From NCBI RefSeq assembly GCF_003268815.1, contig NZ_QLSV01000012.1, positions 1-64,000 of the forward strand: a DNA stretch of 64,000 nucleotides, given 5' to 3'. This document shows positions 10,101 through 19,297 of this stretch, piece by piece. The notes under the pieces were generated by a model. The model saw only the letters and a program-made list of their open reading frames with translations, did not search any database and was not told where the DNA came from. The stretch comes from Flavobacterium lacus. GTDB taxonomy: Bacteria > Bacteroidota > Bacteroidia > Flavobacteriales > Flavobacteriaceae. A program made the translations under genes and the position numbers. The stretch's first letter is position 1. Each line of letters opens with the position of its first letter.

Positions 10101-10845
10101 AATCACCATTTATGGTTGTCAGCCCACCCGAAGCTCCTGCTAAGTTATTTATTGCGGCACTTTGTCCGGAACAATTCCAAGTGAAATTGCCAAACGCTTG
10201 ACCTAAACCGGCAGAAGGAATTGTACTCGTAATCCCTGTCACTAAACAAGTTGAGTTTGCATTCCATGTGGCGGTAGGAATAGTACTTCCGTTCATCGCA
10301 TGTTGATAAGTCCCCACAGCAGAGAAACTTAGGTTGGAAGCAGTTGATGTTAGAGTTCCTCCCGTTCGCACAATTGAACCGGTTACAGTGGTAACACTAT
10401 TAGTGGCCGTATAAATGGAACCCGCTGCGGTTGGAGTTAAAATCAAAGTTCCTGCAATCGCCATCGTTTGATTAGATCCCGTATAGGCCAATCTCATCGT
10501 TCTTGATCCGCCTCCGGTTGTACCAACTAAGGTTAACGAACTTCCTGCATCAATTGAACTCCCCGTATTATCAATCGTAATCGTTCGAGCTCCACCATTT
10601 GCAGTGAAGGTGACAGCGGCATTGCCGGTAATGGTTAATGTATTAATGGTTGTATTGGTATTTACACTGATATTTAGTGTTGTATTGATAATCACATCAT
10701 CCCCTGCACCGGGAACTCCGGAAGGTGACCAGTTACTTCCCGTATTCCAAGTTCCATTAGTGGCACCTACCCACGTTTTTTGGGCAAATACAGAGGTACT
10801 TCCAAAAATAAGTAACAGCAACAGTAATTGTAAAAATTTATTCAT
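7126..10845 (-). CDS. Secreted beta-rich protein with T9SS sorting domain
   Basis: 1239 residues from the ATG at 10845, chosen because it begins a clean signal peptide (MNKFLQLLLLLLIFG, cut near FAQ at 22). The longer in-frame start at 10953 would put a basic, non-signal stretch in front. Residues ~25-480 are Thr/Asn/Gly-rich repeats of the kind that form beta-helices or stacked beta strands (starting TWVGATNGTWNTGSNW). A Cys-containing Ig/PKD-like piece follows (~635-720). From ~725 to the end is the module shared with the neighbouring giants (LDYTLWSSPV, GNPYPSPIS, LYFWRKTN), closing in a T9SS type A signal (VFDMRGR ... TSSKKVVH). Probably an exported surface or extracellular protein of unknown ligand. 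Monocistronic, with its own terminator. Confidence 0.88.
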   Translation of the reverse strand: MNKFLQLLLLLLIFGSTSVFAQKTWVGATNGTWNTGSNWSPSGVPGAGDDVIINTTLNISVNTNTTINTLTITGNAAVTFTANGGARTITIDNTGSSIDAGSSLTLVGTTGGGSRTMRLAYTGSNQTMAIAGTLILTPTAAGSIYTATNSVTTVTGSIVRTGGTLTSTASNLSFSAVGTYQHAMNGSTIPTATWNANSTCLVTGITSTIPSAGLGQAFGNFTWNCSGQSAAINNLAGASGGLTTINGDFTILSTNGQTLNLNNSATARTLTVGGNFSNSGGVIDWASGTATTTINVGGAITVSGSATMTTSTLTTAVVNGTFVLTGSTPQTLNFSTPSNVTYTNFTVNTASTLVLGSDVFLNRNNNAPWRSILTVNNGGTINCGTHVVTGGGLVETNGEFNLNAGAKMITANATGVQGSVTTATVNPTYNSGASYEFRGAATGVFTLSTANTITGTMTINRSSGVTLDQDFTTSTLEFLDGVATTGSFAITIHLTGSITGANASRYINGRLHKVFNAATSFTFPIGKDGVYKPVVYEYTALTGTSTVSMEQFEAALPGTLPSSINLNNSRYWEISQTGGSSIGYQVTLDGAGDAITGTIVMLKRESGTTSSHAVTAPNYTNTTAFTTLTGNNQFTLGSTCTQTASVGSNQSFCSTQAVVLSGNTPTYGSGAWSVAGPSTLLAQFSDVNSPTATFTPAGGNGIYTLTWTLTNGNCSNTATQDLEYGKSTTWTVASGGSWNNGAPDVTTSAIISFDYTSSGDLVACSLTVDSNADVIISSGDVVSLSGGLTVDTGSSFTLENDAYLMQEGSSNPNSGDITVERQSQSLMRLDYTLWSSPVESQNLLSFSPLTVANRFYTYTTSANTYAVIAPGSNDFTTGQGYLIRMPDNHPTSPTAWQGSFVGKPNSGDLAFTLSNAGSGYNAVGNPYPSPISIETFLDDNSSLIDGDLYFWRKTNNAAGSAYVTYSGGAFSDGPHPYDNIQPGQGFIVKANSAGNLAFNNLQREVNSGVFYRSEENSNASRIWLHLKNNSTVVGALVVGYREDATNGIDNQLDGEYINDSSLSLNSVVADTALAVQHRAGFVSTDVVPLQFKTNNSGSFEIAINTVDGLFLNDEQHIFLKDNLLNVAHDLRNAAYSFVSDAGTFSNRFEIVYESTLSVSSPLLENTVVVYSKNKTIEINSGSIPMNNVKVFDMRGRLVAEQSDVAATSISLPLERVANQVLIVQITSIDGQTSSKKVVH

Positions 10846-10881
10846 AAAAATTTTGTGGTTAAATTTAGCGAGCGAAAGTAG

Positions 10882-10896
10882 TTTCGATAATCGAAA
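10882..10896. promoter_or_regulatory. Palindrome upstream of second T9SS giant
   Basis: tttcgat and atcgaaa form a perfect 7-bp dyad with one central base, 37-51 nt upstream of the start at 10845. Position and symmetry fit an operator or a 5' leader hairpin; no regulator is identifiable. Confidence 0.4.
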
Positions 10897-11022
10897 TAAA
10901 AAAAAAATATCGTCAAACAGAATAGAAAACCGATAAATGTTAAAAAAAGGCACAAAACAAAGAAGGGTTTAGACTAACTTAACGGAAAAACACACCGCCT
11001 CCGTGACTTTTTTAAAATAAAA

Positions 11023-11045
11023 AAACCTCCGAAGTTCGGAGGTTT
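11023..11045 (-). terminator. Terminator of the third T9SS giant
   Basis: aaacctccga and tcggaggttt form a perfect 10-bp stem around agt. On the minus strand it is preceded by the stop at 11066 and followed by a T-rich run. Confidence 0.88.
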
Positions 11046-11065
11046 GTATCAAAAAATAGGTCTTT

Positions 11066-14000
11066 TTATTTGATGATTTTCTTAGTGATGCTCATACCAT
11101 GGTCAGCAACTACTTTGACGAATAAAACGCCATTGCTAAGCTGTTCTAGTGACGCAGCATAAGAGGTTGAATGGATGTCTTTAACATCCAAAACAAGCCT
11201 GCCTTGCACATCAAACACTTGAATTCCCGTGATGATGGAAGAACTACTTTGAACATGCAATTGATTGTCTTTGGCAAAAACAATGGTTTGATTCGCCAAT
11301 TCAGGAGTGGTTACCCCTAAAGTAGATTGATAAATAATCTCAAAACGATTAGTAAAAGAACCTACTTCTGCTGTAAAATTATAAGATGAGCTTCTTAAAT
11401 CGTGTTCAATAGCCAAAAGATTATCTTTCAAAAAGATTGATTGCTCTACGTTCGTAAATAAACCGTCAACAGCATTGATAGCAATGGCATACGAACCTGC
11501 TGTAGTTGTTTTAAAACTTAAAGGCACTACATCTGTTGCTGCAAATTCGGCACGGTGTTGAACAGCTAATTCTGTGTTGGCTACAAATGAATTTAAGGCA
11601 ACTGCATTGTCATTAATATAAGCAGCATCGAAAACATCTAAATCATTACTTGCTGAGGCGTTATAACCAATTGCCATTTGACCAATAACAGCATTATTAG
11701 CAGTAACATTTAACCAAATTCTTGAATTATCTTCCGATTGAGTTATGTTTCCGTTTCTATAGAAATCACCATTACCTGATTGACGTTGTGTGTTTGCGAA
11801 CGATAAACCGGCTCCGCTTAAAGCCTGTACGATAAAACCTTGACCCGGTTGAATGTTGTTAAATTCATGCGGTCCATCACTAAATGTTCCACCTGAATAA
11901 GTAACATAAGCACTTCCGGTCGCTCCGTTTGTTTTTCTCCAGAAATATAAATTTCCGCCAATCACACCGTTGTTTTCTGAAAGCAGAGTACTAATACTAA
12001 TTGGTGATGGATAAGGATTTCCTACTAAATTGAAACCTTGACCTGCAGTAAACAAACCAACAGTTAAATCGCCACTATTGGGTAAACCAATAAATTGACC
12101 TAACCATGACGTTGGGGTTGTTGGATGATTGTTTGGTGTGCGAATAAGGTATCCTTGTCCTACTGAAAAACCATTCGTATTGGCAATAGGGGTATAAATA
12201 TCCGTGTCTGTAGTATACGTATAAAAGCGGTTACTTGTTGTGAAGGGTGAAAAATCAGCCAAATTTTGAGCAGCTACCGGAGAAGACCACATGGTATAAT
12301 CCAAACGCATCAAATCTTGCGAATTTCTAAACACCGTAACATTTCCTGAGTTAGTATTGGTTGTACCTTGTTGAATCAAACTACCATCACTATTGATAAC
12401 TACTGCAGCAGCAGTTAATTCATTCGTTAAGGCATTCACAACAGTTACACTGGTATCAGCACCAATGGTTAACGAACCTCCTGTAGAAACAGTTAAACTT
12501 TTTGCGATAAATCCGCCTTCTACTGACGTGTCATAAGCTCCTTCGAGTATGGCATCGATTTCAAAAGTAGGTCCTGCTCCATTTGACCATGCTGTACCGT
12601 TCCAAGTACAAGTACCGGATAAAGTAGCAACCTCAATCTCATTACTATTTGCTGATGTAATAGCACCAAGAACGGCTCTAACTACATAAAAATAAGTTGT
12701 TTCAGAATTTAATCCGGTTACCTCGTAAGAAGTTACATTGCCAACATTTACATCTTCTAATACATAGGTTGTTGATGAACCGCCGTTAAATGTGTGTGAG
12801 CCTAAATTGGTAACTGTATCTATATTATATAAATCCCATTCTGTTGTTAAAGTTGTAAAAGCAGAAACACCAGTCCCTGTTGGACTTAACGTAACACCGC
12901 CTATAACATTTGATTTCCGTACCAACGTTTTATCTAGTGTAGAATAACCGCCAGCACCAGTCCATTGAGTTCCTGGATCATCTCCTATTCTACCAAAAAC
13001 ATCAACAAAGGAAGTTGTACTAATTTTGTATAGAGCAATCGCATCATCACCATTAAAACCAACTGCTGAGGCATTTGTCGTTGCTCCTAAATAAATAGTA
13101 GCTGCGGAATTACTATAAACAACAGTAGCACCATTAGCTAAGGTGCCTGATAAGACATTTGTATTAGTTGGTATTATCACACCATTATTATAAGCACGTA
13201 ATTCGTAATCACTTAAATCTACAGTAACGCCAGTACCATTAAAAATTTCAATATATTTATTATTAGAACTTCCCTCTACATATTCCGAAATAAACAAATC
13301 CGTTGCAAAAGCAGTCGTTTGCTCATACACATCAATTGCATAACCAGTCGCACCATCAACCGCATCCCAATTAGCGGTAAATGATGTTACACCAATAGCA
13401 GAAGCTGCTATAGCAACCGGTGTTCCCAATGCTTCAACAGTTAACACACCACTATCGTTATTCCATATACCGGCAGTTCCACCATAAACATAAGTTGAAC
13501 TTCCGGTTTTAATAAAACGCGAAGCATAATAATAAGTACCCGGAGTCAATCCTGCACCTAAATCAGCTTGGTATTCGTCATTGTTTCCTAAATCAGTGTT
13601 ATAGGTGGTGGGCAACCATGTCCAAGTTCCATCCGGTGTTGTGTTAGTTGAAGAATATCCTATTTCCGCTGTAATACCCGCACCTGCTCCGGCACCCGGA
13701 GTAATACCCGGCTCAAAAACTTGTGCAAAAACGGTTACTATTTCACCTTCGGTAAGGGTAGCCGTCGTAGGAAATTGAATATTTGCAAAATCAACTACAT
13801 CTGCATTTACATTTAAAGTAACGTTGTTATTATTCCAGTTTCCACCGGCACCACCATACGTATAAACCGTACTGTCATCAATCTCAAATCGAGCAGCATA
13901 ATAATAAGTTCCTGGCGATAATGAGCCCGGGATATCAGCTTGGTATTCATCGTCATTCCCCACTTGCACATTAAATGTAGCCGGAATCCATGTCCATCCC

Positions 14001-15499
14001 GCATTAGCCGGATTATCATTTGTTGAGCTATACCCTACCCATCCTTTTAAACGAGGTGAAGAACCGGCTAAATTGGTAATGCCGTCTTCATAAGCTCTAA
14101 TAAAAACAGTAAAACTTGTTCCTTCTGTAATGTTTTGTGTTGTATTTGGAAACTGTACTACATTGTAATCAGCAGTCACAGGGGATAAAGTGGTTCCCGA
14201 GTTAGTTGTTCCAAACGAAGTTTCCACGTTGGCACCATTTCTGGCTTTTACTTGAAAAGTATAAGTTGTAGAAGCTGTTAAACCCGTTACAGTAGTAGTT
14301 GCCCATGCAGTAGCGGTTTGCCAAACGGCAATTGCTCCTAACGAACCATTCGCTTGTACGTATTGACCACCTGTTTCTTGAATTGCGTACTCCGTTGCAG
14401 ATGGATTTCCGTTTGCAGTAGTTGCATCAATAGCAATGGCTAAGGTTGTGAATTGCGGATTAGATATAGCTAAAACACCCGGCGTTGCCGCTAAGGTGTA
14501 AAAAGTTAAATTAGCACCGTTAGTTGGCACGCCACCAACAGTTCCTACCGCTCTATAATGATATAATGTATTTAAAGTTAATGAACTAACATAAGCATCA
14601 ATGTCAGTTGTTGTTGTTCCTGTTACAGGACTAGGTGTAGCGGTAGCCGTAGCTTCATAAGCAACTGTAGTTCCGTATTCAAAACTGGCATCGGTTGTTG
14701 TGCCATTGGCATTAATGGTTCCTGTTAAGTACGCGTCTACAGTACCTTCTAAACCACTATTGGAAGTTGTAGTTACAGTTGGACCAGACGGGATTGCTGT
14801 ACCTTCAACAACAATATTATCGATAGCAATTCCAGAGCTATTACCAGCTTGAGTTCCTCTCCATGTGGCCCATCTTATTTGAACAACTGGTTGATCATTT
14901 GCATTTGATGGTAAGGTTAAAGATGGAGATGCTTTTATTCCTGTTGTTCCGCCCGCCTGAGAATAAGGGTTGCCTGTACCACTAACTGTTGTCCACAATC
15001 CTGAAGTACCTAATCTATATTGCAATACTATTCCAACCGTTCTTGGCTGTGCACTTATTATTTCTACATTGTAATTAACATCTATATCTGAGTACCCCTC
15101 AGTATTTATTGCTAAAACCAGTTGATTTGCTCCATTCGTTGTATTGCTACTTGTTTGAACATAAAATCTACCATTTGAAGAATTCATCAAACCAAAAGAA
15201 CCTCCAGTAGTTGTTGCAGCAGTTTGTGCTGCAATAGCTGCATTACCATTAGGTGCGGATGACTCTGCAAGTGCTAGCGTACTAACAGTTGCTCCACTAA
15301 CACCATTCCATGATTGCGTTCCAGTAGGCATTGTTGTGAAAGTAGCAGTACCAAAGTTTTGTGAGTATGGTATTGCTTGAGGTGTAGGATTAGTTTGTCC
15401 ATAACCTAATAAGGTCATAAATAATAAACTACAAATTACAAAAAAATTTTGAAACGATTTTTTACCATTAGTAAAAAACGATTGAGTAGAGTTAACCAT
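11066..15499 (-). CDS. Secreted protein with lamin-tail domain and T9SS sorting domain
   Basis: 1477 residues from the ATG at 15499. Starts at 15535 or 15547 are in frame, but a -7-like element at 15555-15562 places transcription start too close for 15547, and 15499 gives a plausible signal peptide ending GYGQ near 35. Domains: choice-of-anchor J (~45-235), fibronectin III modules (~240-445), two tandem ~115-residue repeats (~450-565 and ~567-687, each with TFxVFIRAYEDG/VTVFAQVFEPG and GTYYYAxRF), a fibronectin III fragment split around a lamin-tail domain (~733-903, motif FISEYVEGSSNNKYIEIFNG), then from ~963 the C-terminal module shared with its neighbours and a T9SS signal (VFDVQGR ... SITKKIIK). 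Lamin-tail domains in Bacteroidota are often found in secreted proteins; no nuclease domain accompanies it here. Confidence 0.88.
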   Translation of the reverse strand: MVNSTQSFFTNGKKSFQNFFVICSLLFMTLLGYGQTNPTPQAIPYSQNFGTATFTTMPTGTQSWNGVSGATVSTLALAESSAPNGNAAIAAQTAATTTGGSFGLMNSSNGRFYVQTSSNTTNGANQLVLAINTEGYSDIDVNYNVEIISAQPRTVGIVLQYRLGTSGLWTTVSGTGNPYSQAGGTTGIKASPSLTLPSNANDQPVVQIRWATWRGTQAGNSSGIAIDNIVVEGTAIPSGPTVTTTSNSGLEGTVDAYLTGTINANGTTTDASFEYGTTVAYEATATATPSPVTGTTTTDIDAYVSSLTLNTLYHYRAVGTVGGVPTNGANLTFYTLAATPGVLAISNPQFTTLAIAIDATTANGNPSATEYAIQETGGQYVQANGSLGAIAVWQTATAWATTTVTGLTASTTYTFQVKARNGANVETSFGTTNSGTTLSPVTADYNVVQFPNTTQNITEGTSFTVFIRAYEDGITNLAGSSPRLKGWVGYSSTNDNPANAGWTWIPATFNVQVGNDDEYQADIPGSLSPGTYYYAARFEIDDSTVYTYGGAGGNWNNNNVTLNVNADVVDFANIQFPTTATLTEGEIVTVFAQVFEPGITPGAGAGAGITAEIGYSSTNTTPDGTWTWLPTTYNTDLGNNDEYQADLGAGLTPGTYYYASRFIKTGSSTYVYGGTAGIWNNDSGVLTVEALGTPVAIAASAIGVTSFTANWDAVDGATGYAIDVYEQTTAFATDLFISEYVEGSSNNKYIEIFNGTGVTVDLSDYELRAYNNGVIIPTNTNVLSGTLANGATVVYSNSAATIYLGATTNASAVGFNGDDAIALYKISTTSFVDVFGRIGDDPGTQWTGAGGYSTLDKTLVRKSNVIGGVTLSPTGTGVSAFTTLTTEWDLYNIDTVTNLGSHTFNGGSSTTYVLEDVNVGNVTSYEVTGLNSETTYFYVVRAVLGAITSANSNEIEVATLSGTCTWNGTAWSNGAGPTFEIDAILEGAYDTSVEGGFIAKSLTVSTGGSLTIGADTSVTVVNALTNELTAAAVVINSDGSLIQQGTTNTNSGNVTVFRNSQDLMRLDYTMWSSPVAAQNLADFSPFTTSNRFYTYTTDTDIYTPIANTNGFSVGQGYLIRTPNNHPTTPTSWLGQFIGLPNSGDLTVGLFTAGQGFNLVGNPYPSPISISTLLSENNGVIGGNLYFWRKTNGATGSAYVTYSGGTFSDGPHEFNNIQPGQGFIVQALSGAGLSFANTQRQSGNGDFYRNGNITQSEDNSRIWLNVTANNAVIGQMAIGYNASASNDLDVFDAAYINDNAVALNSFVANTELAVQHRAEFAATDVVPLSFKTTTAGSYAIAINAVDGLFTNVEQSIFLKDNLLAIEHDLRSSSYNFTAEVGSFTNRFEIIYQSTLGVTTPELANQTIVFAKDNQLHVQSSSSIITGIQVFDVQGRLVLDVKDIHSTSYAASLEQLSNGVLFVKVVADHGMSITKKIIK

Positions 15500-15554
15500 A
15501 TAAAAAATTTTAGTTTTTGGAAACTTAAAAGACATCACACCTTCCAAGCGACGG

Positions 15555-15562
15555 CAAATATA
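15555..15562 (-). promoter_or_regulatory. Bacteroidota -7 element of third T9SS giant
   Basis: The minus strand reads TATATTTG, matching TAnnTTTG, 56 nt upstream of the chosen ATG at 15499. The -33 TTG is not clear. Confidence 0.45.
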
Positions 15563-15650
15563 ACGTTAAAATATTACACTTAATCGATTAACTAAAATTT
15601 TACATTACGAAATGGTTATTTATTTGTATCGGAAAAAGCACAAAATCAAA

Positions 15651-15674
15651 AACCTCCTGAATTAACAGAAGGTT
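15651..15674 (-). terminator. Terminator of the fourth T9SS giant
   Basis: aacctcctg and cagaaggtt form a 9-bp stem with one G-U pair and a 6-nt loop. On the minus strand it is followed by TTTTGATTTTG. It sits 20 nt past the stop at 15694. Confidence 0.8.
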
Positions 15675-15693
15675 TTGCTTGATTTCTACTTTT

Positions 15694-18600
15694 TTAGTAA
15701 ACTACCTTTTTTGATACAACAAGGCCGTCCTGCGTAACAACTTGTAGTAAAAGTACTTGTGTTTGCGTAGTGCCCAAAGGAACAGTTACACTGGTAGAGG
15801 AATTATTTTGTGAAGAAGCAATTTGCCTTCCGCTTAAGTCAAAAACAGTTACGGTGGCAATCGCTTCATTTACCGAACGAACGGTTAAACCATTGTTTTC
15901 TTTTACCACGATAAAATGGTTGGCAGTAACCGCTGATTCAATAACCGACAAAGGCTCTTGATACACTAATTCTAAACGGGCTGAAAACGTGCCTACTTCA
16001 CTCACAAATTCATAAGGCGATTCGGTGATGTTATGCCAAATTCCTAACGCATTATCTTTGATAAAGATAGTAGAATTAGCAGCAAAAACACCGTCTTTTT
16101 CATTTAAAGTTAGGGTAAAAGTCCCTGCAGTGGTGGTTTGAAAACCTAAGTTCACAACATCCGTCTGTTCAAATGGCAAAGCTCGTGCTTGAATAACAAA
16201 TGGCTCCTGATCCAAAAGGGTATAAAAAGCAGTATCGCTATCGTTAATGTATCGCCCATCCAATGCAGCATCATAAGCATCGGTAGCTTCCGAACGGTAA
16301 TTCACTAACACTTGGCTATAAAATCCATTAGCGCCTGTTGCTGTTAATCGAATCCGGTTGTTTTCAATTTCGGAAGAATTTCTAAAAAATTGGTTGCCGT
16401 TATCCCCAATTCGCATCGTATTATCAAAATTGATGGTGGTAGAAGTTGATTTAACGATAAAACCTTGTCCCACTTGAATAATACCATTTGGTACTTGGGA
16501 ACTGCTATCGCTGGAATCGGTTCCAACCCCTCCGGCTAACGTATACGTAGCATAAGCAGAGCCGCTTGCGCCATTGGTTTTTCGCCAAAAATACAATGCT
16601 TCAGTCAATGAATTGGCATTGATAAAATCATCGGCATCAATCGTCGACGGATAGGGATTCCCCACCGCATTATACGTATCGTTGGCCACCGAAACACTGA
16701 CGTTACCATTATTAGGAACCCCATTAAATTGACCACTCCAAAGGGTTGCAGTAGTGGTTGGATGGTTATCCGGCATTCGAATTAAATAGCCTACTCCTGC
16801 TGCAAAATCATTGGTGGAGGGAACAATTGGACTGTAATTATTGGTCCCGGAATTATAGGTATAAAATCGATTCGCCAATGTATTGGGTGAAAAAGCTAAC
16901 AAATTCTGACCAGCAACCGGTGATGACCAAAGGGTGTAATCTAAACGAAATAAACTGGAACTATTACGGAAAACAGTGACATCGCCAAGGTTATCATTCG
17001 TTGTTCCGCTTTGGATAAGGTTGGCGTTGTTTTCTAAAGTAAAACTTCCTGAATCAACGGTTAATGCTCCGTTTAAAATCACATTGTTGCCCGCTGGAAT
17101 AGTTACGATGGCGTTGTTATTGATGGTAAGAGAACAAGCAGTCATGTTAACTGCTTCTGCGTAATCCGCAGAAATTATTGCGGCGGTTGTGGCGGTTGGC
17201 ACCCCATTAGTCCAACTTCCGCCGTTAGCCGGCGTCCAAGTTGTCGAGGCGATTGTTAGTTCAAGTACATTTGATTCAGCAGCGTTCGTCCAATCTGGTT
17301 GACAAGTTACTCGCGCTAAACGTTTGAACCAAGTGGTTTGCGTTATTCCGGCAGGGGCATCATATACATCGGATGTTGCGCCGGAAATATCACTAAAGCC
17401 TGCAGTGGAACTTGTTGTAGAAATTTGCCATTGATATACTAAGGTACCCGTTTGTCCGGATGGATTAGTGGTACTTGTAAAAGCGGCAGGATCACCACCT
17501 GAACAGAGAGCTTGGTTACCGGCAATCGTTCCTCCGTTTGTTGGGTTGGCACATCTGGGCACTAACTCACCTGTCGCTAATAATTGTGCTCCGTTTGGAA
17601 AACCGGTGAAATTAATTTTATCTAATTGACTTGTTGTTAAGCCACTAGCACTATTTCCGAAAAACACTCTTCCTGATGTGCCGGCTTGACCTGCTGTACC
17701 TACCCAACCCGTGATGGTTAATGTAGTTCCAGCCCAAGTAACACTACTGCTGTTTGCAAAAGTTATCGTATGTGCAGAAGTTCCTAAAGCGAGTGTGGCA
17801 GTTCCGGAATTTAATCGAAAAGTAGCGTTGGCTCCTGAAGAAGTTAACGTACGCGTGGAAGCTATGCCGGTTGTAGCTAATACTGCTCCATTTTCTAAGG
17901 TGAAAGCAGTTGATAAGGTGAGATTTCCTGATGGATTAAATCGCACTTCACCGGCAGAAATAGTGGTCGCACCACTGTAAGTCACTGTACCGCTCGAAAT
18001 AGTGAGCAATCCGGTTCCTGCTTTAGTAATCCCACCAACACCGGAAATAGTATTAGACAATATCGCACCATTGTTTGTAGAAGGATTGGTAATTGTTACT
18101 ACTTTTTCAAGAGCTATCGTTCCGGATAGTGTTGCAGTGGTGGAAGATGGATGAGAAAAAGTAATAGCTCTATTTCCTCCTATTGAATTAAAATTTTTAA
18201 CGGTGATGCCCTTTGAAATCGTAGTTCCACCATTGGCGACTTCCAATGTGGCATTTAATGGCGACGAAGCAGCGATACCGCCACCGATTTCAATTACATT
18301 AGAACCTAAGTTCCGACCAACTCGCACGGTTCCTTCATCAATAAAAATGCTTCCGCTAAAATCGGCACTGCCGGTAAAATTGGCTGTTCCTCCATTTTGT
18401 TTCACAAAACTACCACCGTTTGGCACGGCACCGTTGAAGGTTATTGTACCGGTATTTCCATTACTGTTTCGTAGAAAAACAAGATTGTTATTGGTAAAAA
18501 CAGAACCGTTAAAGGTGAAGCTTCCCCCTGACCCATTACTGAGCACGATTTCTGAATTAGTAGCATCTATCCCAACGGGAGTATTAAAAATGTGTGTAGC

Positions 18601-18984
18601 TGTTGAGGCGTTGATTAATGATCGACTAAAGGAGAAACCACCACCAGTGGTATTATTTAATGTTCTGGCTGTTGATGCACCGGTTTGAAACGTAAAATCA
18701 CGGTGAAGATAAAATCGTCCGTTTAGCGACATCGTGGTGTTGTTATTGTGTCCAATAAAAACGTCATTACGGGTAGTATTACCGTTATCGGGATCACCCT
18801 GATTGTTATTTGAGGTTTGATAAAACCAGGGTAAGTTCCCAGAACCCCAATCGCCGGTGTTGGCATTATCTCGATGAAATACATTTTGCTGCCCCAAAAC
18901 CCCAAAACTCACCATCAAAAACAAGCACAAAAACAACGTGCCTCCTAGTGGTTTAAAAATAAAATGAGTGTAATTCTTTTCCAT
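15694..18984 (-). CDS. Secreted autotransporter-like beta protein with T9SS sorting domain
   Basis: 1096 residues from the ATG at 18984; an ATG two codons upstream (18990) is equally possible. The signal peptide ends near GVLGQ at 32. Residues ~35-470 are Gly/Thr/Ser/Asn-rich beta repeats, including an autotransporter-associated beta-strand repeat near 318-348 (GGITKAGTGLLTISSG). These predict a long beta-helix. An Ig/PKD-like domain with paired Cys follows (~478-565). From ~583 the C-terminal module shared with the other three giants appears (LDYTLWSSPVAGQNLLAFSP, GNPYPSTI), ending in a T9SS signal (VFDLSGRQ ... VVSKKVVY). Likely exported to the surface; ligand unknown. It is the first of the array in transcription order and divergent from the regulator-like gene at 19391. 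Confidence 0.87.
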   Translation of the reverse strand: MEKNYTHFIFKPLGGTLFLCLFLMVSFGVLGQQNVFHRDNANTGDWGSGNLPWFYQTSNNNQGDPDNGNTTRNDVFIGHNNNTTMSLNGRFYLHRDFTFQTGASTARTLNNTTGGGFSFSRSLINASTATHIFNTPVGIDATNSEIVLSNGSGGSFTFNGSVFTNNNLVFLRNSNGNTGTITFNGAVPNGGSFVKQNGGTANFTGSADFSGSIFIDEGTVRVGRNLGSNVIEIGGGIAASSPLNATLEVANGGTTISKGITVKNFNSIGGNRAITFSHPSSTTATLSGTIALEKVVTITNPSTNNGAILSNTISGVGGITKAGTGLLTISSGTVTYSGATTISAGEVRFNPSGNLTLSTAFTLENGAVLATTGIASTRTLTSSGANATFRLNSGTATLALGTSAHTITFANSSSVTWAGTTLTITGWVGTAGQAGTSGRVFFGNSASGLTTSQLDKINFTGFPNGAQLLATGELVPRCANPTNGGTIAGNQALCSGGDPAAFTSTTNPSGQTGTLVYQWQISTTSSTAGFSDISGATSDVYDAPAGITQTTWFKRLARVTCQPDWTNAAESNVLELTIASTTWTPANGGSWTNGVPTATTAAIISADYAEAVNMTACSLTINNNAIVTIPAGNNVILNGALTVDSGSFTLENNANLIQSGTTNDNLGDVTVFRNSSSLFRLDYTLWSSPVAGQNLLAFSPNTLANRFYTYNSGTNNYSPIVPSTNDFAAGVGYLIRMPDNHPTTTATLWSGQFNGVPNNGNVSVSVANDTYNAVGNPYPSTIDADDFINANSLTEALYFWRKTNGASGSAYATYTLAGGVGTDSSDSSSQVPNGIIQVGQGFIVKSTSTTINFDNTMRIGDNGNQFFRNSSEIENNRIRLTATGANGFYSQVLVNYRSEATDAYDAALDGRYINDSDTAFYTLLDQEPFVIQARALPFEQTDVVNLGFQTTTAGTFTLTLNEKDGVFAANSTIFIKDNALGIWHNITESPYEFVSEVGTFSARLELVYQEPLSVIESAVTANHFIVVKENNGLTVRSVNEAIATVTVFDLSGRQIASSQNNSSTSVTVPLGTTQTQVLLLQVVTQDGLVVSKKVVY

Positions 18985-19100
18985 GAACATTACTTTGTTA
19001 GATTGTTGCTTGTTGATTGTTAACTTTTTAAGCTAAAAATAACCACTAAATTAATAATTAATTTACATTAATAAAACAGGTAGCGAAAAAATCAAGGCAG

Positions 19101-19114
19101 CGAAAACGTTTTCG
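19101..19114. promoter_or_regulatory. 14-bp perfect palindrome in divergent intergenic region
   Basis: cgaaaacgttttcg is fully symmetric and lies between the divergent genes starting at 18984 and 19391. It resembles the centre-CG operators of LacI-type regulators. No such regulator is seen in this window, so the assignment is inference. Confidence 0.4.
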
Positions 19115-19297
19115 TGTTGATAAATTTAGACTATTTTGAATGTTTTTACTTATAAAACTCAACGATAAGCAAAAAATTATTTAATTTTTTACACATGTTA
19201 CAACACTAATTAAATTTAATTATGTCTTGTTTTCTTTTAGTGTAAGATTTAATTTATTGATGCATCCTCAATGCTAAGAGGTGCAGTATATTATTTT

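Noticed and set aside
18203..18688. 161-residue plus-strand open frame
   Set aside because: Shadow of the Gly/Thr/Ser-rich beta repeats on the minus strand; Pro/Val/Lys-rich translation typical of an antisense frame.
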